A DNA stretch of 64,000 nt from Merluccius polli (Eukaryota; Chordata; Actinopteri; Gadiformes; Merlucciidae). The stretch lies in assembly GCA_030340625.1 (NCBI GenBank), contig JAOPHQ010006581.1, positions 1 through 64,000 on the forward strand, in the 5' to 3' direction. A model generated the notes under the pieces. It worked only from the letters and a program-made list of their open reading frames with translations. It was not told where the DNA came from and made no database searches. Below, in pieces: positions 53,664-63,900 of this stretch (position 1 is its first letter; each line of letters starts with the position of its first letter). The translations under genes were made by a program, and so were the position numbers.

Positions 53664-54978
53664 CAAGTAATAAATACATTCATGTTCTTGAAGTGTCGCT
53701 ATTCCTCTTAACTCTAGAACATTAAAAAAAAAGTGGAATAGTTCAGTTCAGAGTAGAGCAGCGTGCCTCCAACTGGTCCTCTTCGCTCCCTTATTCAGTC
53801 TCAACAACACTCCACCTTGGCGGCCATTTTCTTCCAGCTTGGTGGGAGAAAAAAAAAAAAAAAAGAGAGAAAAAAAAAGGAAGGCCTATAAATAGTAGCC
53901 GTGGCAACCGCACGTACTGCCCTCCTGGGTTTTGATGACAGAGTCAGAGTTCAGGAAAACCTCAAGAGACAAATCCTCAGCCCCTAGCCCCTGCAGAGAA
54001 AGGAGAAACAGACTAATGTAATAAACATGTCGGGTCATATTTCCCGTGTAGGGGAAATGAAACTGCAAGTGTTCAAGGCTCAACTGTGGTGCGCCGTGTC
54101 AAATAAAGGTTTACTGATAACGCGTCTCAAGACAACTGAAGAGTTTTCAACGAGTATATTTTTACAACCCACTGCCTCTAAACCCCTCTACAAATAAAAC
54201 ATGGCATCCGCGCGCGCACACGCACACACACACAAAAACAAGTCAAAAATAAATAAAAAAGGGAGGGACACAAGGTGGCTCTGCAGCTTAGGTAAAGCAG
54301 CAGCGGCAGTGGCGATGTGCGTCACCTGCGGGGGAGCAGAGTAAACAAGGTGTATGGGAGTTGGCAGTCTGGCCCTCATAGCATACCAAACAATATTTAA
54401 CCTTTCAGTGCGTTTTCAGGCCCGGCAGCGCTGCACATACCGGCGAGCCGGGTAAACAACCACGGCGCTCAGTCTACCGAAGCGGCTCCCAAATTTCTAT
54501 TTGGAAAAAATACACAGCTAAACACTTTTGTTTAAACGTTTGTTTAAACTTAGGAGGCCTTATTGATTTAACCACTTTTGCAGTTTTGCCAAGTGGGACT
54601 TGTGCAACAGACTGTGTGCAAGTTCTGTTCTCTTTGACTTGTTTAGCATTGCGTTGCTTTGTACAGTTAGGTGGTGTCACTGCAGGAGGGCAAATACACC
54701 ACTGCATATATTCACTATTTTAAAGCAAATCACTTTGGCGCTTACATGAGACATAACAAATATTAAATATAATATATTACAACACATGAAGTTTATTGAA
54801 TGGATCCCATGTTCAACAAATAAACAGATACACCTAACTCCCTAGAACACAAAAGTGGATTGACATAACTTCCACACACCCACTGACACGATTGGCACAC
54901 CGATTCATAATGTCCAATGGCTGACAGCCATGAACATCACGATTATACATTAAACATTATGCAAGCTTGCTCACAAGG

Positions 54979-55394
54979 AATAGAGCGTAACAGTGACCGC
55001 CCCTTTTTAACAGCTCCGGTGCCGGAAGTAAATTTCCCATGCATTTATCTCGTCCACTTTTCGTATAATCCTTATAAAAAGAGTATTAAGCCTTTAACCA
55101 AGCCAATCGTTCGTTATGGTAGTCGGGACCATATTATGTTTGATTCGGGCATAAAAAGAATTTGGAAAACGGAAGAAAAGCCAAAGGTACTTTATTTTGT
55201 TGACCGAGTGAGGAACTACTCATCCCGAATCAAACATAATATGGTCACGACTACCATAACGAACGATTGGCTTGGTTCAAGTCTTAATACTCTTTTTATA
55301 AGGATTATACGAAAAGTGGACGAGATAAATGCATGGGAAATTTACTTCCGGCACCGGAGCTGTTAAAAAGGGGCGGTCACTGTTACGCTCTATT
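54979..55394. repeat. near-perfect 171-bp-arm palindrome
   Basis: The left arm 54979-55149 and right arm 55224-55394 are reverse complements over 171 bp with three mismatches, around a 74-bp spacer (55150-55223). The outer ends read AATAGAGCGTAACAG and CTGTTACGCTCTATT. The same open frame appears on both strands because the arms mirror each other; it is not a gene. It lies between the pwwp2b stop and its presumed 3' UTR exon, so in intron 2. No other copy was noticed in the window and no target duplication is clear. Confidence 0.97.
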
Positions 55395-55796
55395 GCATAT
55401 TGCATGCAGTGAAGCGTTGCCTGTGTACATTTGGTGGTCTCTACATTAACTGGGGATAATGGCCATGTATGCACGCTCATTGATAGTTTTGGAGTCTAGT
55501 CCCTTTCATTGGAAAGCCGTGAACAGTGTACACAGAATTAGATCGAGACAAATAATCGCCTCCTGTTCAAACAGAACTATGAGTCCCAAGAGTGGCAGGG
55601 GTCAACGTAAGGACATTTTACATGACGTGCACATAGCGCTAGTCTACTCTAAATCTCCGATGTACATAATGTCTTTAACGGTGTGTCTTTAATATCTCCA
55701 CCGTGTTAAATTAACAATCACAATTTGTACTGCTCAAAAGCGACATATGAACAGATGGGAGTTTGCCTGAAGAAGGTCCGACGGTGGTGGACCTAC

Positions 55797-57534
55797 CTAC
55801 GTTTCACAGTGGGAAAGCAGTGACGTGATCTCTGGGTCAATGTGGCCCACTGCCTTGGCGGCCTCCAGGATGGCTCTCCGGTACATGCCCTTCTTCTTGC
55901 GGTTGAACCGGGACCGGAAGAGCTCCCTGAATGGTGAAAGCTTGGCGACGGACAGCTGCGACGTGGTGGGCGAACCGAACCACGCCACCTTGGCCTCGGG
56001 CCACTGGGCCTCGCAGCTCGCCGTCTCTGCCTTATGGCTGCCGCTGATGCTTAGTACCCGGGCCGGCCACCAGGGGAATCCGTGAATCTTGCCCCACACA
56101 ATGTCGCCCACCGCCACGGCGTGGCCCTCCTCCGTGATGCACTTGGTCATACTGCGGGTGTGTAGCCGCACCGTAATCGGCGGCACCGTTTTGCAGCCGT
56201 CCCGGGACGCCACCGAGGACGAGGTCACTGACAGGTCCTCGCCGGGCGCCAGGTCGCACAGCTCCGGCGAGGTGCCCTCGGAGCTGAAGGACTTGGACTC
56301 GTCGAGGCTGTCGCTGCTGCACACGGACAGGCTGGACGAGTCCGCCTTGCGCTTGCGGAAGTTAATGAGGAGGGTGAGGTCGCCGTGGCCCCGGTCGGCC
56401 TCCTCCCCGGAGCTCCGCGACCAAATCTCCAGCGAGTTCTTCTCCTCCCGGGAGTCTTCAGAGTCCGGGAGGCAGGGAGCAGGCGCTCTGGGGCTGTGCA
56501 TCCGGTTACCTCCGACGAGCTCCGCTTCATACTCTACCATGCTCTCGTCCCCTTCCCTCTGCGGGGGCCTGAGGTGTATCTTTGGAGAGGGCAGGTCTGG
56601 GCCCACGGTGGTGAAGGGCCTGGTCAGTTTGAGTTTGGGAATGGACACGGTCAGGCCGGACCTGGTTGCGTTCAGGATGTGGCGCTGATCCCTGGTGGGA
56701 TCAGAGGCCGTCTTGACGCCCTCCCCGAGGCCGTTGGGCACCAGCTGCTTTGGGCAGAACGGCTTGACCGAGCCGTGGACCCGTGAGGGGATCTTCATGA
56801 CCTCCCCCTTGCCCTGTGGAGTGCTGTACGAGATCTTTATGACGGGGCTGTGAGGGATGACGTTTACTGCAGGAACCTTTTCCCCGTCGCCCTCGCCCCT
56901 CTTGTCCTTTCTGAGGCGCTTGTTGTCGAAACCGGTGCCATTTTCCCGTCTCTTTGTGTCCTTGCCCGTGTCCTCTTTCCTCGCCAACTTGGTGGGGGCT
57001 TCCTTGACGTCATCGTCGCTCTGCAGAGTATTTTCTTTCCTGGAGGCCTTGGTGCTGCTGCTGGTGCCATCCTTGCTGTCCTCGTCACTGTTGAGCGTGT
57101 TTTTACACTTTTCGCACAGCACCTGCCGCGGCCGCAGACGTATTGTGCTCATTGTCATGCGGCCAGGCTCTCGGGTCCGCCTCTTCTTCCTCTTGATTGG
57201 TCGTGGTGGAGGCTGGGGTACCCATTGGCTGTAGCTGTGGCGCACCCACAGGGGCTGAGGGAAGGGGGCTCCTTCAAAATAAGGAGGGTAAGGAGCCTGT
57301 CCGGCTAGTAGCGGCGTGGGCACAGGGCAGGGAGCTGGTACGCTGGCTGTGTCGTCCTCAGGAAGTGTGTTTTCATCCTTTGGTCTGTGTAACGGCTGGA
57401 TGGGAATGATCAAATCAGGGTCCTCACTGGGGACTTGAGGGATTTCACAATCCAACTGGGATATGGGGCAATCTGGTTTAGTTGTGACATCCGGTAGACA
57501 TCCGGTGACGTCCGGTAGACAAAACAGCCCGGTC
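55797..57534 (-). CDS. pwwp2b: pwwp2b coding exon 2 (PWWP domain-containing protein 2B)
   Basis: This exon encodes residues 48-625 of a 625-residue protein and begins with the base that completes codon 47 (acceptor TCATAG before 57534). Domains in order: a PPYFEGAPFPQPLW block (about 130-143), STIRLRPRQVLCEKC (about 176-190), a charged low-complexity stretch, SPVIKISYSTPQGKGEV (about 276-292), a serine-rich acidic segment, and a C-terminal PWWP domain (about 520-610) with GDIVWGKIHGFPWWPARVL and WFGSPTTS. These blocks match PWWP2B better than PWWP2A. The family reads H3K36-methylated nucleosomes, binds H2A.Z chromatin and joins an MTA1-HDAC-RBBP repressor assembly in the nucleus. The human protein is about 590 residues. 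The stop TAG is immediately followed by GTAGGT, a likely splice donor. A small internal duplication (LPDVT twice) lies just after the acceptor. Confidence 0.97.
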
Positions 57535-59771
57535 CTATGATGAAAGCAAGATAGATTGAATGAGAAAATGCTCATGCATCAGGGATCCCTTTGTTCGGGA
57601 AATCAAATGAACAGCATGCAAACAATCTGGTCACACAAACATCCTTGTTGCACATGATATTGTAAAGTCCTTTGGCCGGGCAATTTCCTCCACTCGACCT
57701 TTAATGTAATGCATGACTTACAGTCGACCGTGACTAGATCGGTCGCTTAAGGCACATTTCCCACGTGCCTGATTGAACAATAGAAAGAGCAAAACACTAA
57801 ACTAGCAAAGTCAAAACTGTTTTTTAAATATGCCTGCGACATACTGACTGAGAGCCCTGCTTTATTATTTTCCATTATTCCAACCAGGCACCTCTTTCTG
57901 TCACCTGTATGCTAAATGCGCGGGGGTTGGGACGTGAAAGCACAAGAAGGCAGACGTTTGGATACCCTGTTGCCACTGGTAAGGACAGCAACCACACACG
58001 AAACTGCTCTGCCTGTCTTCGCATAAGTACATTATCATGTTGCCCTCCGCTGCGAGAGACCTGTAGACGTGTTCAGGGAAGGCCCAGCCTCTAAGGAGCC
58101 TTTTAGGGAGAGGCTGGCAGAGCAGCAGCAACATGGCTGTGCTGCTTTAGTCTAGAGACTGCAGACAAAGAGACTACAGGATGCCCAAAAGCCCCCACCT
58201 CATCAACATCACAGTGAACAAAAACAATCTCATGAATCACTTGGGATCCAATGACGAAGGAGAAGAGCCAAGAGATTTCCCTCTGTTTTCACATCAACGT
58301 CAGGGCTCATGGGAAGGGCACTTATTAATTAGTGCACAGTTGGGACGCTAGTTAGGCTAACTCTCCTAAGACAGAAAACTGGCAGGCACATCTCAATAAG
58401 TCATAGTTGTTCCCCAAGGGATCTTCCTATGCGCTTCATACATGCATACCAGCCTACAGTCAGTAAGTACAGTGAGAGACAGGAAACAAATAGTGCTGTC
58501 CCTGGGTACAGACAGTACTAAGTGCAGCACAAGGACATGGCACTTGACCAACCATGACACAATATACAGTTGCTATTTTACACAGGGCAAACAATAACTA
58601 AACTTCAAGATATGACTACAAGGACAGACCGGATGGCTGACATTCAAGCCTGTGAGAGACAATGAAAGCACATCGATTTCCATGATTAAAACAAATGAAA
58701 CCACAGAGAAGGCTCGCCTTGATATAGCCCATGTGAAGTTATTTATTTTTTTTAAAAGCACCTGTTTTTTTTTATTTCTACAATTAACACTTATGGGATG
58801 TTCATCGAGACATACTCAAGGGGGGGAAAGCTGTTTAGACTCCGATTCTTAAATGTCTATAAATAGACCAAACTTAGTGGCTTTCGAAAAGGTACACTGA
58901 CATTAACACAAGTCATATGCCAATATTTATGTTGTCACAGGATGACTACAAGAGATACTACAAACAACAGGACACATCTCTCAAAACACAATACATCTCT
59001 ATTATACTTTGTGGCCTTCAGACTTCAACATGCTAATGCTTTCTTGCCAGCAAGCAGCTACCTTTGGCAGAGGGCCCTTCTGATTTCCAGCTACATCAAT
59101 GAGGTCCATGCAAACCTCAGCACCAACTCCAATATGTTTGCATGCTTGTAGTGATTTTCCATTGTTTATATAGACAAAATGTGTGTGTGTGGGGGGGGGG
59201 CTCTTTTCAAGTCAGCTTCCCAAAAGGGTGTACTGTGTATTGAAACATAAGTGAGGGAGGCAGGTGACATCTAGATGAATACAATTAACACAATACCTTT
59301 TTTTGTTGTTTTTTAACACAAAAAAAAGGTAAGCATCCCAAACACAGCCCACCAATGTCCGGATACGTTGTGTAGCTTGTTTGAAATGTATTGGAGCTAA
59401 CAATGAGCTACAGATGAACCCATTGACACCAGCTATGATTGTTGGGAGTCAGTGAGAAAATGATATGATATATGTTTAATGGGTTACAAAGCACATACCA
59501 AACACAATCTCTTAACAGGAACTGGAGGAATCTCAAAACCATGAAAGTCTTTGTATTAGCCTCGTAGCTAGTTGATAGCAGCTATGCCAGTTACAACACA
59601 TCCATGTCTTTTGTAACAAGGCCCCAAGTGGGCTAGCTAACAAGCTAGCTCAGATGCGTTAGCATTCGAGCTAGATTAGCCACGAGCTAAGGCTAGGCCA
59701 ATTATTATTTTTTGTTTTTGTTTTAAACAGCCATTCACGCTCACATTAAAAAAAAACGCTACGCCACTCAC
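57535..59771 (-). other. pwwp2b: pwwp2b intron 1
   Basis: Bounded by GTGAGT at 59771 and TCATAG before 57534. Mostly unique AT-rich sequence. Near the donor there is a cluster of GCTAGC/GCTAGCTAAC motifs (about 59630-59690). No other feature is recognised. Confidence 0.9.
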
Positions 59772-59911
59772 TTTTTGTTGGCGTCCAGCAATATCCCCGT
59801 GTAGCTCCTCTCCCGAAAGGTTAACGTCACCACCAGTGTGTCGTTAATAACGTGGTCGACGGTGACGGGCAGCCGGGAGCCGGCCCGCAGCTCCTCGGCC
59901 ACAGCCTCCAT
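59772..59911 (-). CDS. pwwp2b: pwwp2b coding exon 1
   Basis: Encodes the first 46 codons plus two bases of codon 47. It contains GSRLPVTVDHVINDTLVVTL and RERSYTGILLD, the conserved N-terminal module of PWWP2A/B. The donor GTGAGT begins at 59771. Splicing to 57534 restores a lysine codon and gives NKK-TGLF, matching the KK-SGLF junction of the family. The ATG at 59911 has a strong context (GAAACATGG) and is the only ATG in the frame; upstream in-frame codons lack ATG. The exon sits about 0.9 kb after the stop codon of the upstream gene on the same strand. Confidence 0.95.
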
Positions 59912-60140
59912 GTTTCCCCGGGTGAGTCGTCCGGCTCGGCGGTGCTCGCTGCCGGCCAAGGGAGCCACGGTCGGGTCGGCCTAATGTCCCCGCTCCCCCC
60001 TCGCTGTCGGAGCACGGGAGGCTACAGCGGGGCATGAAATGACGCCATCACCCCCCCTCCAAGTCAATTACAACAGTTGTGCTACTGGTGACATCACGCA
60101 GGGAGAGCAGAGCAGCAGCAGCAGCAGCAAGCAGAAGCAG
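59912..60140 (-). promoter_or_regulatory. pwwp2b: pwwp2b 5' UTR and proximal promoter
   Basis: GC- and CpG-rich sequence directly upstream of the pwwp2b ATG (GGCCGACCCGACCG, GGCAGCGAGCACCGCC), then a GCT-rich patch near 60110. No TATA box is seen. The 3' end of lrrc27 lies only a few hundred bases away, so the promoter must be compact. Confidence 0.55.
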
Positions 60141-60385
60141 CAGTCTTCCCAAGATAAGGCCTTCCCTTCTGCTGCCTTCTGCTTTCTCACTGGAAAACTC
60201 TATTTCTTTTTTTTGGTTGTTGTTGTTGTACGGGATACATTTATTCCCAACTTTCTGCTTCGCCATCTAACCTCACGATGCCCTTGTTTCTCTCTCTCTC
60301 TCTCTCTCTCCCCCCCCCACACACACGGTGTAGGCTAAAACATTAACACCACAGTTAAGATGCTGTTCATGTCTCTAAAATCATC

Positions 60386-60391
60386 TTTATT
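60386..60391 (-). terminator. lrrc27: candidate polyadenylation signal AATAAA for the lrrc27-like gene
   Basis: AATAAA on the minus strand about 415 bases after the stop codon, in AT-rich sequence. It would put the transcript end about 450 bp upstream of the pwwp2b ATG. Confidence 0.45.
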
Positions 60392-60621
60392 TAAAAAAAA
60401 AAAACATCTCATGTATGGCCTGAGGTAGGCTTTACGCCACAACAACAGCAGGTTTCATTGCCTAATTGACACTACAGTGTGTGGTGCAATGGGTTTAACT
60501 GTTGATCAATTTAGACATGTTGACTTTATCTGAAACTCTTGTATTATAACAATATTTGTCAAATGAACCTTGAACATAATCAATAGATGCATATAATGAG
60601 ATAGATGGGTGGATAAATAGA

Positions 60622-60631
60622 TGGATAGATG

Positions 60632-60667
<36 letters not shown>
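60622..60667. repeat. (GATA)n microsatellite
   Basis: GATA/GGAT units, about 11 copies, in the presumed 3' UTR of the lrrc27-like gene. Confidence 0.95.
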
Positions 60668-60669
<2 letters not shown>

Positions 60670-60806
60670 GTGGAAATAACACCATTTATGCACTATGAAA
60701 GTGAGTAGTGTTTTCCTATTGCGATACGCATTTGTGAGTCAAAGTAACAGTTGTACAAGTAACAGAAAATGCAAACAACCAAAAACCACAAAGTTTCCCA
60801 ACATAT

Positions 60807-60914
60807 TCAGTTGTTGGGATAAGCTGGTAGGATGTCTCCAGTGAAGGCAGTGAGTCGGTATTCCTTCCCTCTATCTTGTTTCCTTCCCAGAAGCTCAGCT
60901 TGCAGCTTCATTGT
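60807..60914 (-). CDS. lrrc27: lrrc27-like last coding exon
   Basis: Starts after acceptor TGGCAG (60916-60915) and encodes 35 residues to a TGA stop, including KLQAELLGRK and KEYRLTAFTGD. It continues the frame of the 61018 exon exactly. The charged helix followed by a short conserved-looking tail is consistent with the C-terminus of LRRC27, a leucine-rich-repeat and coiled-coil protein of poorly known function. Identity rests on gene order next to pwwp2b and on general character, not on alignment. Confidence 0.8.
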   Translation of the reverse strand, partial: TMKLQAELLGRKQDRGKEYRLTAFTGDILPAYPNN

Positions 60915-61017
60915 CTGCCAATAAAAAAAAAAGGATTTAGTTGTTGTTTTGGAGGTAGTATGATGTGTATTAAAACTCATTTTCTTGTGTGTGTGAGAGA
61001 CATTTTTTACAACAGAC

Positions 61018-61144
61018 CTCTCTCATATCTTGCTCTGCAGTGGCCACCTCTTCTTCTGCTGTTCCTGTGGGCTTCCTGCGTCTCTCCTGCATCATCTGCA
61101 CTTGCTTGCGGATCCGCTGCTCCAGATCACGGTCCCGGGCCGCT
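61018..61144 (-). CDS. lrrc27: lrrc27-like internal coding exon (coiled coil)
   Basis: 127 bp, acceptor GGTAG before 61144, donor GTCTGT at 61017 (weaker than consensus). Encodes ARDRDLEQRIRKQVQMMQER and a following basic/acidic helix. It enters in phase 2 and leaves in phase 0, matching both neighbours. The heptad-like charged pattern predicts coiled coil. Confidence 0.82.
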
Positions 61145-61550
61145 CTACCAGTTGATCATCGATCAAAGGTCAAAGGTTTTATTTTTTGACTTTTTACTCT
61201 TTCAGTATTGTTCAGTAACCTTGTTGTATAAAGTGGTATTGTACTTTTCCATGTTGCCATCGTGTGTACGGACGAATGTTAGACTGGGCGCATGAAAGGC
61301 AATTTTGGGACTAAATGGCAGCCAAATCAGCGACAATCAATGGTAATGTATCTCATTAAGGAAGTAAGGTTTAGGAATAGGCACTATCGAGCTCTCTCTG
61401 CCTAAAAATCTGTGATTTTCACCAGTCCAAAATGGGTCAAGTAGAACAAAGAAAATAGTTTGGGGTTGTACACCCCTTGTCTTTCCACTAGGGGTCTCTA
61501 GCTCTCTTTATTTAGAGACACAATTTGGGTGGAAGAGTTGCACTGGTATA

Positions 61551-61554
61551 ATTG

Positions 61555-61596
<42 letters not shown>

Positions 61597-61600
61597 CAAT
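61551..61600. repeat. (TA)n tract inside a perfect palindrome
   Basis: ATTGCC, then about 19 TA units, then GGCAAT. The whole 50 bp is self-complementary. It lies in an intron of the lrrc27-like gene. Confidence 0.95.
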
Positions 61601-61777
61601 TTTTTTCTCTCTGAAATCTATAAATCAATCTAATATTCTTTAACATATATTTTGTGAGTTGTCTTTATGTTTGAGTAACACAGTCACAGTATTATGTGTG
61701 CTTATTATACTTTGCACATGTATTTATTGTACTTTAACCACAGGCATCACATCACATCTTCAATCATTCTAAATCAC

Positions 61778-61917
61778 CTGGCCTCATCCTGCTCCTTTGG
61801 GCTCCCAGAGGCCCTCTGCTGCCATTGTGTTGAGTTGGGAGCCGCACCGCTGGAGAAAGCCATTGTGTCTGCTGCTGCACCGGGAACAGAACCATTGCAG
61901 AGTGTCTTCTCCAATGC
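61778..61917 (-). CDS. lrrc27: lrrc27-like internal coding exon (linker)
   Basis: 140 bp, acceptor TGTAG before 61917, donor GTGATT at 61777. Encodes 46 residues rich in A, S, Q and G (NGSVPGAAADT..., QWQQRASGSPKEQDEA), a flexible linker between two helical exons. The frame is open throughout and the phases fit (enters 0, leaves 2). Confidence 0.75.
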
Positions 61918-62167
61918 CTACACAGGAGAGAAATAGCACTTAAATTCTTTAGCTGACCCCTTCCTCCTAAACCAAATTCATTACTAATGTGTGGTAAAGA
62001 GAAAGATCTTGTTATTGATACCTATTATCTGTCTTTGAGCTTTTGGGACAGAGGTGGTGTTATGCTGCCCTCTTGTGGCAAGTGCATCAGATTTAATCAA
62101 TTGATGGGGTAAATTGGTTGAGAAAATTACCTCTCCCATTTCTGAAAAACATAAGTAACCGTGTTAC

Positions 62168-62270
62168 CGCTCTCAATTGGTTCTCTCGTCTCTCTTGCTC
62201 CAGCCTCACTGCCTTCTGCTCCTGCATGGCCTTTGCGTTGGTGCGCCATTTTTGAAGAAGCTCCTGGTCC
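62168..62270 (-). CDS. lrrc27: lrrc27-like internal coding exon (coiled coil)
   Basis: 103 bp, acceptor CACAG before 62270, donor GTAACA at 62167. Encodes DQELLQKWRTNAKAMQEQK followed by AVRLEQERRENQLRA. Strongly helical and charged. It enters in phase 2, completing a lysine codon from the 62941 exon, and leaves in phase 0. Confidence 0.85.
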
Positions 62271-62940
62271 CTGTGAGCGTGGCAGGGAGAGAGAAGGTTG
62301 TCATCACCTCTTCGAAAAAATACCTTCAGGATTTATTTTTAACCTGTGGTGGTGCAGATTGTGGACTGGTTGGCTCTAGATTTTACGGACAAAAAACTGA
62401 GTATAAAGACCAATTTTCCACAACATAGAGTGGTTCCCAAGCATGGTCAGAAACGGGAAACATTGAATTGTGTTCCTGTCATTTTAATTGTAAGCCTTGA
62501 TATAAGCTATTTATCTAGTTAGATGAAAGGTACATGCAATCCCTGTGGACCATGGACAGCCTTGATAGTGAGGTTTTTGTGATGATTGTACACGACTTTT
62601 AGAAGGTTAGAAAAAATGACCTTTGGAAAGGTCAAAAATGCCACTGAAAATCACATCCAAGAGCTAAATTGCTTCTTCCTCAAAAAGAGTTTACAGCTCG
62701 GGAGGGTTAGTATTAGATTCTGCCACAGTGTGGAAAACTAGGAAGCACTTTAGTGTTTCGTTAATCATACACAAATGGACACAATATATGCTAGCTTTTC
62801 AAGATGAAAGGTAATAACAGAGCACTCATCCATACTCATTTTTTGATGTAGTTCAACCATCTTAAAAGTAGGGGCGCAATCAATAGGTCATATTCTGTGC
62901 TTAAAAGTCTCTAAGGGGGAGGCTACAGCTTCTCCCTTAC

Positions 62941-63066
62941 TTTTTCCTCTGTTCCAGAATGTCTTGCTTTTCCTTCAGTCCTTCCATGGCTGCCGTTTTG
63001 CTTTTTTCTGACCTCCAGTACTGGATGTCAAACTGACAGGGTTGCGGCATTGCAGCGTCTTTTTTT
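62941..63066 (-). CDS. lrrc27: lrrc27-like internal coding exon
   Basis: 126 bp, acceptor CATCAG before 63066, consensus donor GTAAGG at 62940. Encodes a basic start, then CQFDIQYWRSEKSKTAAMEG and LKEKQDILEQRKK. It enters and leaves in phase 2, consistent with both neighbours. Confidence 0.82.
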
Positions 63067-63366
63067 CTGATGTAAATTTGAATATAACACAAACATTTTT
63101 AATTGCCCTCCAAAGCATTCCCAGGAACAGTTTAGAAGGTTTGTATTTTAATCACTTGGCTGCTTTCCCAGAGAATATTAAATTATTAAAAACTTTTAAA
63201 GATTTTTGTTATTTTTTTTCTCCACGGCACAATGCAGCATGCTTTTCCCTTTTAGCTTAGAGAGTTTACTGCCTTTCATCTCGTCTTCTATGAATACATG
63301 CATATCCTCTCATTATTAGTATGTTCTATATTGAAACCAAAAGACAATTGCGTGCATGCAGTGTAC

Positions 63367-63574
63367 CTCTTGACAACTGGCAGACTCCCATGTGGCCGTG
63401 TGGTCCTGGCGGATCCGTGGTCCAGCTCAGCTCTGTCCAGTAGGATCATCTTGTCCTTCAGCTCCCTGAACCTCTGAAGCTCAGGCTCATCCTCCTCCTC
63501 TTCCTCATCTCCACACGAGTCCACACTGGACTTCACCAGCTCTGACAGCCGGAGCTTCTCCACGGGTGGTACTT
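63367..63574 (-). CDS. lrrc27: lrrc27-like internal coding exon, 5'-most visible
   Basis: 208 bp, acceptor TGCAG before 63574, donor GTACAC at 63366. Encodes PPVEKLRLSELVKSSVDSCG, an acidic run (DEEEEEDEPELQRF), then RELKDKMILLDRAEL and a short basic tail. The acidic linker and helical segment would follow the leucine-rich repeats, which must lie beyond the right edge. It enters in phase 1. Confidence 0.82.
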
Positions 63575-63727
63575 CTGCATACATTAACAAATATAATGGT
63601 TATATATTGTGTGTTTATACCGTGTGTTTCTGACTTCGATACTCTAAGTGTGTCCCACTCTCACACTCTCATGCACTGTGACGACAAATGCCTTGCAATC
63701 ACCTGACACACATCCATCAGTGTAAAC

Positions 63728-63900
63728 TAGGGCTGAACGATATGGTAAAAAAATCACATTGGGATTATTTTGACAGATATTGTGATTGCGGTATGATTCA
63801 CTATTAGTGGGTGGGAATGATATTTTTTGCATCACAATTTTAATTTTCACTGAAAAAACAATTAAAATCATGATGGGACATTTGTTGGGGTCTGTACCAA
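63728..63900. mobile_element. hAT-like MITE relic, second copy
   Basis: Begins TAGGGCTGAACGATATGG and carries GGGATTATTTTGACAGATAT and TTGTGATTGCGGT, closely matching the interior of the 5121-5438 copy in the same orientation. The right end is not resolved before the window edge. It lies in the intron upstream of the 63574 exon. Confidence 0.6.

Noticed and set aside
53886..54000. 34-codon frame after a strong acceptor (ends CGCHGYYL)
   Set aside because: No donor at the end of pwwp2b exon 2 joins it in frame; both end donors give an immediate stop. Counted as UTR, though an alternative C-terminus from another donor is not excluded.
54917..55366. 149-codon plus-strand frame and its mirror on the minus strand
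   Set aside because: It spans the palindrome. The same peptide appears from both arms, so it reflects symmetry and not coding selection.
56089..57308. Plus-strand frames of 133-199 codons opposite pwwp2b
   Set aside because: Antisense shadows of a GC-rich coding exon.
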